A stretch of 64,000 nucleotides of DNA from Caballeronia turbans (lineage in GTDB: Bacteria; Pseudomonadota; Gammaproteobacteria; Burkholderiales; Burkholderiaceae). A program made the translations under genes and the position numbers. The stretch is taken from positions 17,992 through 81,991 of the forward strand of contig FCOD02000028.1 in the NCBI GenBank assembly GCA_001544655.2, in the 5' to 3' direction. Below are positions 41,786-50,077 of the stretch, one piece after another. How positions within the stretch are numbered: the first letter of the stretch is position 1; each line of letters begins with the position of its first letter. A model generated the notes under the pieces. That model made no database searches and was not told the origin of the DNA. It saw nothing but the letters and a program-made list of their open reading frames with translations.

Positions 41786-43701
41786 GAAGCGACTGGAACG
41801 AGGTGCTGATCCTCAACGTCGACGACAACGACGGCGCGCGCTATGCGAAAACGCGCATCCTGTCGCGCGCGGGCTTCAATGTGATCGAAGCGGCGACGGG
41901 CACCGCCGCGCTCGAACGCGTGCGCGTGGACGCGCCCGATCTCGTGCTGCTCGACGTGAAGCTGCCCGACATCAACGGGCTCGAAGTGTGCCGGCAGATC
42001 AAGGCGTCGCCGGAAACCGCGAGCGCGCTCGTGCTGCAGACATCGGCGGCGGCGGTGCATAGCCTCGATCGCATTCGCGGTCTCGAAGGCGGCGCGGACA
42101 GCTATCTGACCGAACCCGTGGAACCCGCCGAGCTGATCGCGCATGTGCGTGCCTTGTTGCGCGTGCGGCTCGCGGAAAACGCGTTGCGCGAGAGCGAAGA
42201 GCGCTTTCGCCAGCTTGCCGAAAATATCGACGACGTGTTCTGGATGCTCGATCCCGCATCCGGCGAACTGCTTTACGTCAGCCCCGCCTACGCGCATCTC
42301 TTCGATCCGGGCGACGGCGCGCCCGCGCCCGTGCCGGGACCGGATCACTGGTCCGGCGATATCCTTCCGCTCGATCGTCATCATGTCGCCGATGCGTATC
42401 GGCAACTGCTCGCGAACGGCACGCCGTATCAGGTCGAATATCGCATCGTGCGGGCGAGCGGCGGGCCGCGCTGGGTGGCGGAGCGCGCGTTTCCGGTGCG
42501 CGGCGCGGCGGGGCATCCGGCGCGGCCGTATCGCATCGCGGGCATCGTCAACGATATCTCCGAGCGCAAGGCCGCCGAACTGCTGTTGCGCGAAGCGGAC
42601 CGTCGCAAGGACGAGTTTCTCGCGATGCTCGCGCACGAGTTGCGCAATCCGCTCGCGCCCATCCGCAACGCCGTGGATTTGCTCGACCCCGACCGCGAGC
42701 CTTCCGTGCAGCACTTCGCGACGGTGCGCGCGATCATCGACAGGCAGGTGCGGCATCTGAGTCATCTTGTCGACGATCTGCTCGATGTCGCGCGCATCAC
42801 GCAAGGCAAGATCACGCTGCGTCAGGAAACGGTCGATCTCGCGGCGGCGATCGCCGCGGCCATCGAGACCGTGCAGCCCGCGCTCGAACGAAAGCGCCAT
42901 ACGTTGACGGTGAAGCTGCCGGATGCGCCGCTTTACATCGTCGGCGATATCGTGCGGCTTGCGCAGGTGTTCGGCAATCTGCTTTCGAATGCGTCGAAGT
43001 ACAGCCTCGAAGAGGGCGAGATCGCGATCGAGGCCGAACAGTTCGGCGACGAAGTGCGCATCGTCGTGCGCGACAAGGGCATCGGCATCGCGCCCGACAT
43101 GCTGCCGCATATCTTCGATCTGTTCGTGCAGTCGGAGACGTCGCTGGAACGATCGGAGGGCGGGCTCGGCATCGGCCTGCCATTGGCGAAGACGCTCGTC
43201 GAGCTGCAGGGCGGGCGCGTCGAGGCATTCTCGGCGGGACCGCAGACGGGCAGCGAGTTCGTCGTGCGGCTGCCGCTCGCGCTGGATGCCCAGGTGGCCG
43301 CGCAGGGCGCGGGAGAAGCGCCGGTGGGCGTGGCGGCCGGCAAGCGCGTGCTGGTCGTCGACGACAGCGTGGACGCGGCCACCGCGATGGCGCTGCTGCT
43401 CGAAGCGGACGGCTTCGACGTGCGCATGGCGCACGACGCGGCTGAAGCGCTCGCGCTCTCCGATGTCTTCGCGCCGCAAATCGTGCTGCTCGACATCGGC
43501 TTGCCGGGGATGGACGGCTATAGCCTCGCGGGCGAAATGCGCGCGCGCCCCGCAACCGCCGACGCCTTGCTGATCGCGGTGACGGGATACGGGCAGGCGC
43601 ATGATCGCCAGCGCTCGAAGGAAGCGGGCTTCGATCATCATCTCGTGAAGCCGGTCGCGTTCGCGGAGATTCAGCGGGCGGTCTCCGGGAAGTTCGCGTA
43701 A
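41782..43701 (+). CDS. Hybrid histidine kinase, REC-PAS-HisKA-HATPase-REC
   Basis: A 639-residue soluble kinase. The N-terminal receiver (1-125) has Asp58 (LVLLDVKLPD), but the conserved Lys is Glu (YLTEPVEP). A PAS domain (about 138-262) precedes HisKA with His285 (LAMLAHELRNPLAPIRNAVD) and HATPase_c (NLLSNASKYS, DKGIGI, GLGIGLPLA). A C-terminal receiver has intact DD, Asp (VLLDIGLPGMDG) and Lys (HLVKPV). It ends the stressosome operon and could accept phosphate from the preceding kinase and pass it on, so the operon output is likely a phosphorelay. No DNA-binding regulator is encoded in the operon. Confidence 0.92.
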   Translation: MRSDWNEVLILNVDDNDGARYAKTRILSRAGFNVIEAATGTAALERVRVDAPDLVLLDVKLPDINGLEVCRQIKASPETASALVLQTSAAAVHSLDRIRGLEGGADSYLTEPVEPAELIAHVRALLRVRLAENALRESEERFRQLAENIDDVFWMLDPASGELLYVSPAYAHLFDPGDGAPAPVPGPDHWSGDILPLDRHHVADAYRQLLANGTPYQVEYRIVRASGGPRWVAERAFPVRGAAGHPARPYRIAGIVNDISERKAAELLLREADRRKDEFLAMLAHELRNPLAPIRNAVDLLDPDREPSVQHFATVRAIIDRQVRHLSHLVDDLLDVARITQGKITLRQETVDLAAAIAAAIETVQPALERKRHTLTVKLPDAPLYIVGDIVRLAQVFGNLLSNASKYSLEEGEIAIEAEQFGDEVRIVVRDKGIGIAPDMLPHIFDLFVQSETSLERSEGGLGIGLPLAKTLVELQGGRVEAFSAGPQTGSEFVVRLPLALDAQVAAQGAGEAPVGVAAGKRVLVVDDSVDAATAMALLLEADGFDVRMAHDAAEALALSDVFAPQIVLLDIGLPGMDGYSLAGEMRARPATADALLIAVTGYGQAHDRQRSKEAGFDHHLVKPVAFAEIQRAVSGKFA

Positions 43702-44089
43702 TCAGGGTTTCGCGAGTTCGGGGCCAGATCTCACGGCATCGAGCATCGGCTTCCTCGCGGCCGTGCGAGCGGTCGACAGACTCGTCGTCGCCAATGTCAT
43801 GGACTATGGACAAAATACATCCATCGTTCACGGTATCGTCCTTGAACGTCTGGCCGTGGTGCCACGCTGGCCGATGCTTCGTCTCACCGGCCGGGGAACC
43901 GTGCTCGACCGGCTACTTTGACTGATGCGTTACGACGCGGCGCGCATACCCGGAGTCGGCGTTTTCACCTAGCAATTCGAGGTTGACTCGGGCGGGCGCA
44001 CGTCCGAAACTTTAGTCACTCGATGTGTGATCACAGGTCACACGATACGCAGACATTGCAGCAGCCGAACGAAAGTACGGAGGCAGATT
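43702..44089. promoter_or_regulatory. Promoter/operator region of the GntR-controlled catabolic operon
   Basis: A 388-bp gap with no gene I can support. A perfect 10-bp palindrome TGTGATCACA (44026-44035) lies within a longer symmetric arrangement, GTGTGA-N7-TCACAC (44025-44043), 50 to 65 bases before the GntR start. The position suits autoregulation by the FCD-type GntR protein. The core also resembles a CRP half-site pair, but the spacing does not match a full CRP site. Confidence 0.5.
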
Positions 44090-44800
44090 GTGGCGACACG
44101 CTCGACGACGGACTTACCCGCGCTCGAATTGGTTGCACGCGAAACGATGGCCGGCCGCGTCTATGCGCAACTGAGGCAAGCGATCATGACGGGCCGCTTC
44201 GCGCCCGGACAGTTGCTGAGCCTGCGCAGCGTCGCGGAAGCAGTCGGCTCTTCGACGATGCCGGTGCGCGCCGCGCTCACGCGTCTGCAGGCGGAAGGCG
44301 CATTGATCGACGGCCCCGGCCGCGCGCTGATGGTCCCGCCGATGACGCTCGAGTTGCTCGACGAACTGCGCGACGTGCGCATCGCGCTCGAGGGCGCGGT
44401 CGCGAAGCGCGCGGCGTCGCGCATGACGCGCGCCCATCTCGAAGCATTGCAGGCGATTTTCGACACGATGGACGCCCATGTGGAAGCGGGCGACGTGCCC
44501 GCTTATCTGCGCAGCAATTTCGAGTTCCACATCGCCATCTACGCGCACGGCGCGAGCGACCTCACGCTCGCGACGATCCAGAACCTCTGGATGCGTATCG
44601 GCCCGTTCCTGAATCTCGTCGCACCCGACATTCCCCATATGCGCCGTTCGATGGCCGCGCATCGCCATATCGTCGAGGCCCTCTGGCGAGGCGACGGCGA
44701 AGGCGCGCGCGCGGGCATCGAAGAAGACATCGGCGATGCCGCCGCCGACTTGCAGGAGCGCCTGCAAAGCGGCGACATGTCGAAGGAAGCGAGCGCCTGA
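44090..44800 (+). CDS. GntR-family (FCD) transcriptional regulator
   Basis: A 236-residue GntR regulator. The winged HTH is at about residues 15-80 (RVYAQLRQAIMTGRFAPGQLLSLR segment, then VGSSTMPVRAALTRLQAEGA) and the helical FCD effector domain at about 90-225. I chose GTG 44090 because GGAGG sits six bases upstream. It opens a same-strand cluster of catabolic and transport genes (44836-55648), so it most likely controls them, with a sugar acid or pathway intermediate as ligand. Confidence 0.92.
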   Translation: MATRSTTDLPALELVARETMAGRVYAQLRQAIMTGRFAPGQLLSLRSVAEAVGSSTMPVRAALTRLQAEGALIDGPGRALMVPPMTLELLDELRDVRIALEGAVAKRAASRMTRAHLEALQAIFDTMDAHVEAGDVPAYLRSNFEFHIAIYAHGASDLTLATIQNLWMRIGPFLNLVAPDIPHMRRSMAAHRHIVEALWRGDGEGARAGIEEDIGDAAADLQERLQSGDMSKEASA

Positions 44801-44835
44801 GCTGTACCGCAACGACAACAAAAAAGGAGACATGC

Positions 44836-45642
44836 ATGACGGTTCTTCAGATGCTGAAACCGCAGGCGGGCCTGCGCGTACTCATCACGGGCGGCGCATC
44901 GGGCATCGGGCTCGTGATCGCGCGCGCGTTCATCGATGCAGGCGCGCGCGTGCACGTCTGCGATGCGAGTCCCGAGGCGATCGATGCACTGACGAAAGCC
45001 GAAGCGAGCGCGGAGTGCAACGCGATCACGTCGACGCTCGCGGACGTATCGGACAAGGATGCGGTCGAGCGCGTGTTCGCCGATGTGCAGAGCGAACTCG
45101 GCGGACTCGATGTGCTCGTGAACAACGCGGGCATCGCGGGGCCGACGGGCGGCATCGACGAACTCGACGTGAAGGAGTGGGAGCAAACCGTCGATGTCAA
45201 TCTGAACGCGCAGTTCTACTTCGCCCGCCGCGCAGTGCCGCTGCTGCGCGACGCGCACGGCGGCGGGACGATCATCGCGTTGTCATCGGTGGCGGGCCGG
45301 CTCGGCTATGCATTCCGCACGCCTTATGCCGCGACGAAGTGGGCGGTCGTCGGCATGACCAAGAGTCTTGCGATCGAACTGGGGCCGTCCAATATCCGCG
45401 TCAATGCGATACAGCCGGGCATCGTGAAAGGACCGCGCATCGAGCGCGTGATCGCCGCACGCGCGAAGCAACTGAACCTGCCGTATGAAGAGATGGAGAA
45501 GCAATATGTCGAGAAGATCTCGCTGCGCCGCATGACCACGCCCGAGGAAGTCGCGGCCACCGCGCTCTTTCTGTGCTCGCCCGCGGGCAGCGGCATCTCG
45601 GGACAGGCGATCTCGGTGTGCGGCAACGTGGAAGTCCTGTAA
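44836..45642 (+). CDS. Short-chain dehydrogenase/reductase (SDR)
   Basis: A 268-residue classical SDR. The cofactor motif is ITGGASGIGLVIA, with Asp (VCDAS) after beta-2 favouring NAD. The structural NNAGIAGP and the catalytic Ser and Tyr-x3-Lys (ALSSVAGRLGYAFRTPYAATK) are present. ATG 44836 follows AAAGGAGA. In this cluster it may oxidise a sugar or polyol at the first step, possibly to a lactone, or act on a later hydroxyl. It is followed 15 bases later by the BKACE gene. Confidence 0.9.
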   Translation: MTVLQMLKPQAGLRVLITGGASGIGLVIARAFIDAGARVHVCDASPEAIDALTKAEASAECNAITSTLADVSDKDAVERVFADVQSELGGLDVLVNNAGIAGPTGGIDELDVKEWEQTVDVNLNAQFYFARRAVPLLRDAHGGGTIIALSSVAGRLGYAFRTPYAATKWAVVGMTKSLAIELGPSNIRVNAIQPGIVKGPRIERVIAARAKQLNLPYEEMEKQYVEKISLRRMTTPEEVAATALFLCSPAGSGISGQAISVCGNVEVL

Positions 45643-45657
45643 AACAACGAGGATCAC

Positions 45658-46590
45658 ATGGCAACGAAACGCAAGGTCATCATCACATGCGCGCCGACCG
45701 GCGCGATCCATACGCCTTCGATGTCGCCGTATCTTCCGCTGACGCCGCAACAGATCGGTGATGCAGCGCTCGCAGCCGCACAGGAAGGCGCGGCGATTCT
45801 GCATCTTCACGCACGCGATCCGAACGACGGCCATCCGACGCAGGATCCCGCCGTGTTTCAGGAGTTCCTGCCGCGCATCAAGGCGAATACCGATGCCGTC
45901 ATCAACATCACGACGGGCGGCAGTCCGCACATGACCGTCGCGGAGAGATTGAAGCCGGCGCATCACTTCAAACCGGAAGTCGCGTCGCTCAACATGGGCT
46001 CGATGAACTTCGGCCTCTATCCGATGCTGGAGCGCTTCAAGGATCTCAAGTACGAGTGGGAGCGCAAGCATTTGGAGAACAGCCGCGATCTCGTGTTCAA
46101 GAACACCTTCGCGGATATCGAATACATCCTCACGTCGTGCAGCGCGAACGGCACGCGTTTCGAGTACGAGTGCTACGACATCTCGCATCTGTACAACCTC
46201 GCGCACTTCGTCGATCGCGGGCTCGCGAAGCCGCCGTTTTTCGTGCAGAGCGTGTTCGGCCTGCTCGGCGGCATCGGGCCGCATCCCGAAGATCTCGCGC
46301 ACATGAAGCGCACCGCGGATCGGCTCTTCGGCAAGGACTACGTGTGGTCGATTCTCGGCGCGGGTCGCAACCAGATTCCGCTCGGTTCGATCGGCGTCGC
46401 GCAGGGATCGAACGTGCGCGTCGGCCTCGAAGACTCGCTGTGGATCGAGCCGGGCAAGCTCGCCGAATCGAGCGCGGCGCAGGTGCGCAAGATCCGCCAG
46501 GTGATCGAAGGCCTGTCGCTCGATATCGCGACGCCCGCCGAAGCGCGCGAGATGCTCGCGCTCAAGGGCGCGAGCGACACCAATTTCTGA
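45658..46590 (+). CDS. BKACE family beta-keto acid cleavage enzyme (DUF849)
   Basis: A 310-residue TIM-barrel Zn enzyme of the BKACE family (3-keto-5-aminohexanoate cleavage enzyme, Kce). Zn-site motifs are HLHARDP near the N-terminus and the C-terminal barrel Glu region (VRVGLEDSLWIEPG). ITTGG and SLNMGSMNFG are also typical. BKACE enzymes condense a beta-keto acid with acetyl-CoA and release acetoacetate plus a new acyl-CoA. The neighbouring lambda-crystallin-type dehydrogenase would produce just such a 3-keto acid from a 3-hydroxy sugar acid. The substrate subtype is not known. Confidence 0.92.
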   Translation: MATKRKVIITCAPTGAIHTPSMSPYLPLTPQQIGDAALAAAQEGAAILHLHARDPNDGHPTQDPAVFQEFLPRIKANTDAVINITTGGSPHMTVAERLKPAHHFKPEVASLNMGSMNFGLYPMLERFKDLKYEWERKHLENSRDLVFKNTFADIEYILTSCSANGTRFEYECYDISHLYNLAHFVDRGLAKPPFFVQSVFGLLGGIGPHPEDLAHMKRTADRLFGKDYVWSILGAGRNQIPLGSIGVAQGSNVRVGLEDSLWIEPGKLAESSAAQVRKIRQVIEGLSLDIATPAEAREMLALKGASDTNF

Positions 46591-46604
46591 CGACGGAGGG
46601 CATC

Positions 46605-47378
46605 GTGAACGCGAAGCTGAAAGTAGTCGCGATGCCGACGGGCTGGCTCACCGTCGATCGCTCGTCGCAGGTGTATGGCCGCTACTTCGGCCAGCAGATG
46701 AAGGTGCCGGTGTGGTCGACGGCGATCGTCGGCGCGCAGAAGAAGATCGTCGTCGATACCGGCATTCATGATCCGGGCTGGGTCTCGAACTTCGTGTGCC
46801 CGTGCGATCAGGCGCCGGAAGAAAAGCTCGAGCGCGCGTTGAAGGAATACGTCGGCTGGAGCGCGGATGACGTCGATATCGTCATCAACACGCATCTGCA
46901 TTACGACCATTCGGGCGGCAACACGCTCTTCAAGAATGCACGTTTCATCGTGCAGGCGGCCGAGTGGGAATACGCGGGCCATCCGCTGCCGACGCAGGCC
47001 ACGTATTACCAGGAGTTCCTGATCGGCCGCGAGCCGCTCGCGTATTTTCGCTGGCAGTTCGTGAACGGCGTGACCGATATCGTGCCCGGCGTGCGCGTCG
47101 TGCCGACGCCGGGCCATACGCCGGGGCATCAGTCCGTCGCGGTCGATACGGAAGAAGGCGTCGTGCTGATCGCGGGCGATTGCGCGAACTGCATGGAGAA
47201 CATCGTCGATCTCGTGCCGGTGGGCATCGTGCATGAAACGCTCGCGGAAATCGGCTCGCTTTCGCGCATTCGCCAGATCGCCGATTTCGTCATACCCGGA
47301 CACGATCCGAACGTCGTTCCCGGCAGCGCGGGCATCGCCTTGCCTGCGAGCGCTCGCCTGCCGCACGTCCGAACCTAG
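46605..47378 (+). CDS. Metallo-beta-lactamase-fold hydrolase (AHL-lactonase-like)
   Basis: A 257-residue MBL-fold protein. The binuclear-metal motif HLHYDHSGG, then PGHTPGH, AGDCANC and IPGHD supply the ligands. It most resembles the N-acyl-homoserine-lactonase family, but in this operon a sugar-lactone substrate is at least as likely. GTG 46605 has GGAGGG five bases upstream. It encodes one of two lactonase-type enzymes in the cluster (with SMP-30). Confidence 0.85.
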   Translation: MNAKLKVVAMPTGWLTVDRSSQVYGRYFGQQMKVPVWSTAIVGAQKKIVVDTGIHDPGWVSNFVCPCDQAPEEKLERALKEYVGWSADDVDIVINTHLHYDHSGGNTLFKNARFIVQAAEWEYAGHPLPTQATYYQEFLIGREPLAYFRWQFVNGVTDIVPGVRVVPTPGHTPGHQSVAVDTEEGVVLIAGDCANCMENIVDLVPVGIVHETLAEIGSLSRIRQIADFVIPGHDPNVVPGSAGIALPASARLPHVRT

Positions 47379-47418
47379 AAGCGCCCGCTTCATAACCATA
47401 CGAAGACCGGAGGAAGAC

Positions 47419-48546
47419 ATGAAAGCATTGACGCAGTCGATTCGTCATGCGGGACGGGCCGCGCTCGGCCTCGCGTTCGCGGCGGCGCTCGCCGTCTCGG
47501 GCCAGGCGCACGCGGCCGGCAAGTACAAGATCTTCTTGTCGATGAGCTATGTCGGCAACGACTGGCAGACGGAAGCCGCGAATATGGTGAAGGCGATGGC
47601 CAACACGCCCGCGCTCAAGGACAAGGTCGATCTCGAAGTGCAGGTCGCGGGCACCGACGCGCAGAAGCAGATCCAGCAGATCAATTCGATGGTGCAGGCC
47701 GGCGCGAAGGCGATCGTCATCTATCCCATCTCGCCGACCGCGCTCAATCGGGCGATCAAGAATGCGTGCTCGAAGGGGGTCGTCGTCGCGGCGTATGACG
47801 GCGAAGTGACCGAGCCGTGCGCGCACAACGTCACGATCGATCAGCATCAGGCCGGCACCGTCACCGCCGAATGGCTCGCCAAGACGCTCAACGGCAAGGG
47901 CAACGTCGTGATGATCACGGGGGTGCCGGGCACGTCCGTGGACCGTGCGCGCACCGAAGCGGCGAAGGCCGTGTTCGCGAAGTTCCCGGGCATGAAGATC
48001 GTCGCGGAAGGCACGGGCATGTGGAGCCAGGCGACCGCGAAGACCGAGCTCTCGAAGATTCTCGCGACGAATAGCTGGGACAAGATCGACGGCCTGTGGA
48101 TGCAGGTGGGCTGCTTCACGGCCGCGTCGATGCAGCTCGAGGCGGGCATCGCCGACGACAAGATCAAGCCGTGCGCGGGCGAATCGTCGAACGGGCATCG
48201 CGTGCAGATGCTGCCGCCGGGTGAAGTGAAGGGGCAGGGCGGCTATCGCTCCATCGGCTATCGCTCGATCTCTTACGGCGCGCCGCCGTACTCCGGCGCG
48301 ATGGCGCTCAAGATGGCCGTGAAGAAGCTGGATGGCGGCGACTTTCCGCAGCGCGTGACGCTGAAGCTGCCGCTCGTGCTGACATCGGAGTCGAAGCTGT
48401 GCAAGACCGGCAGCATCGACGAGCTGAAGGCGGGCTGCACGGCGTTCCCGCCGGACAAGGTGCCGCCGGGCTGGTTCGCGGACATCTACTCGGAAGACAC
48501 GAAGGAAGTGGGCTTCAACGCGGCTCTGACAGGTAATCAGGACTGA
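47419..48546 (+). CDS. Sugar ABC transporter substrate-binding protein (ribose/autoinducer-2 type)
   Basis: A 375-residue periplasmic-binding protein of the Peripla_BP_4 class. The signal peptide is at about residues 1-33 (LAFAAALAVSGQAHA). The mature protein begins AGKYKIFLSMSYVGNDWQ and contains IQQINSMVQAGAKAIVIYP and KGVVVAAYDG, the usual RbsB-type strands. AGGAAG precedes the ATG. It should deliver a sugar, polyol or sugar acid to the ABC importer encoded by the next two genes. Confidence 0.92.
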   Translation: MKALTQSIRHAGRAALGLAFAAALAVSGQAHAAGKYKIFLSMSYVGNDWQTEAANMVKAMANTPALKDKVDLEVQVAGTDAQKQIQQINSMVQAGAKAIVIYPISPTALNRAIKNACSKGVVVAAYDGEVTEPCAHNVTIDQHQAGTVTAEWLAKTLNGKGNVVMITGVPGTSVDRARTEAAKAVFAKFPGMKIVAEGTGMWSQATAKTELSKILATNSWDKIDGLWMQVGCFTAASMQLEAGIADDKIKPCAGESSNGHRVQMLPPGEVKGQGGYRSIGYRSISYGAPPYSGAMALKMAVKKLDGGDFPQRVTLKLPLVLTSESKLCKTGSIDELKAGCTAFPPDKVPPGWFADIYSEDTKEVGFNAALTGNQD

Positions 48547-48549
48547 GGC

Positions 48550-50067
48550 ATGGCGATGAACGACGCATCACTGGCGATCGATCTGTCGAAGGTGACGAAA
48601 CGCTTCGGCGCGACCGTCGCGCTCGATGGCGCGTCGTTCTCGGTGAAACGCGGCGCCGTGCATGCGCTGCTCGGCGAGAACGGCGCGGGCAAGTCCACCA
48701 CGGTCAAGCTGTTGTCGGGATTGATGCAGCCGGACGCGGGCAGCATCCGTGTGATGGGCCGCGACGTGACGATGCGCGGCCCGAAAGACGCGCATCGCGC
48801 GGGCGTGCAGACGGCGTTTCAGGAGATGACGCTCGTGCGCGATCTCACGGTCGCGCAAAACCTGCTGATGTCGTATGAGCCGACGGGTTTTCTCGGGCGC
48901 ATCAGGAAGCGCGATGCGCAGCGGCAGGCGGCAGAATGGCTCGACAGGCTCGAACTGTCCGATGTGCGTCCGGGCGCGTATATCCGCGATCTTTCACTGC
49001 CGGTGCGGCAGAAGATCGAGATCGCGAAGGCGATCGTGCGCCGGCCGAAGGTGCTGCTGCTCGACGAACCGACTTCGGCGCTGTCGGGACGCGATGTCGC
49101 GTGGCTGTCGAGGCGCATCGACGAACTGAAGGCGAGCGACGTGACCTTCGTGTTCATCTCGCATCGGATGCAGGAAGTGCGCGAGTTCTGCGACAGTCTC
49201 ACGGTGTATCGCAATGGCCGCGACGTGGGCGCATTCGACGCCGCCGATATCTCCGATGACGAAGTGATCCGCCTCGTCATCGGCCGGTCGATGGAGGCGA
49301 AGTATCCGCCGAAGGTCGCTTCAGTGAAGCGCGACGCGACGCCCGCGATTGAGACGCGCAACGTTCGCGTCGATGGCGTCGTGACCGATTTCGATCTTGC
49401 CGTGAAGCCTGGCGAAGTGCACGGCATCGCGGCGCTGCAGGGCATGGGGCAACGCGAGCTGTTCGAAGCGCTGTTCGGCGCGACCTATATCGACGATGGC
49501 GAGATACGCATCGACGGCAAGCCGGTCACGCTGACCTGCACGGCGGATTCGCTGAAGGCCGGCGTATCGACGAGCTTCCTGCCGGAGGATCGCAAGACCG
49601 AAGGCCTGTTCCTGCGCCTGCCGGGCGGCGAGAACGTGTCCCTGCCGGTGATCGGCCGCTATACGCGCTTCGGCCTTATCGATCGAAAGCGCGAGCAGGC
49701 CGCGATACGCCGCTCGCTCGCGCAGATGGAGGTGAATCCGCGCGCGCTCTACAAGCCGTGCCTGTCGTTCTCGGGCGGCAATCAGCAGAAGATCGCGATG
49801 GCGAAATGGCTGCTCACGCAGAGCCGCGTCTGGCTCATGTTCGACCCGACGCGCGGCATCGACGTCGGTACCAAGCATCAGATCTTCGTGTTGATGCGCG
49901 CGTTCGCGGCAGCGGGCGGCTCCGTGCTGTTCTATTCGACCGATGTGCCCGAACTCGTCAACGTGTGCGATCGCGTCTCGGTGATGTATCGCGGCCGCAA
50001 TGTCGGCGAGCTGAGCGGCGATGCGCTCACCGAAGAGAACGTGATGCGCAAGATGCTTTCCAGTTGA
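48550..50067 (+). CDS. Sugar ABC transporter ATPase, dual domain (RbsA type)
   Basis: A 505-residue protein with two nucleotide-binding domains. The first has Walker A GENGAGKST and Walker B VLLLDEPTSAL, but its signature is degenerate (LSLPVRQKIEIAKAI). The second has a degenerate Walker A (LQGMGQRELF) and an intact signature (FSGGNQQKIAMAKWL), as is usual in RbsA/MglA/XylG proteins. It follows the binding protein by three bases. MAMNDASLAI is the start; ATG 48556 is possible. Confidence 0.93.
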   Translation: MAMNDASLAIDLSKVTKRFGATVALDGASFSVKRGAVHALLGENGAGKSTTVKLLSGLMQPDAGSIRVMGRDVTMRGPKDAHRAGVQTAFQEMTLVRDLTVAQNLLMSYEPTGFLGRIRKRDAQRQAAEWLDRLELSDVRPGAYIRDLSLPVRQKIEIAKAIVRRPKVLLLDEPTSALSGRDVAWLSRRIDELKASDVTFVFISHRMQEVREFCDSLTVYRNGRDVGAFDAADISDDEVIRLVIGRSMEAKYPPKVASVKRDATPAIETRNVRVDGVVTDFDLAVKPGEVHGIAALQGMGQRELFEALFGATYIDDGEIRIDGKPVTLTCTADSLKAGVSTSFLPEDRKTEGLFLRLPGGENVSLPVIGRYTRFGLIDRKREQAAIRRSLAQMEVNPRALYKPCLSFSGGNQQKIAMAKWLLTQSRVWLMFDPTRGIDVGTKHQIFVLMRAFAAAGGSVLFYSTDVPELVNVCDRVSVMYRGRNVGELSGDALTEENVMRKMLSS

Positions 50068-50077
50068 GAGGTTGCTC

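Noticed and set aside
41401-43641. Minus-strand open frame of about 746 codons over the stressosome kinases
   Set aside because: Antisense shadow of two clear histidine kinase genes; no recognisable motif and Arg/His-rich composition.
44021-44043. CRP-type site at TGTGATCACA
   Set aside because: CRP sites need TGTGA-N6-TCACA; here the two halves are adjacent (N0), or N7 with shifted halves. A GntR operator is a better fit.
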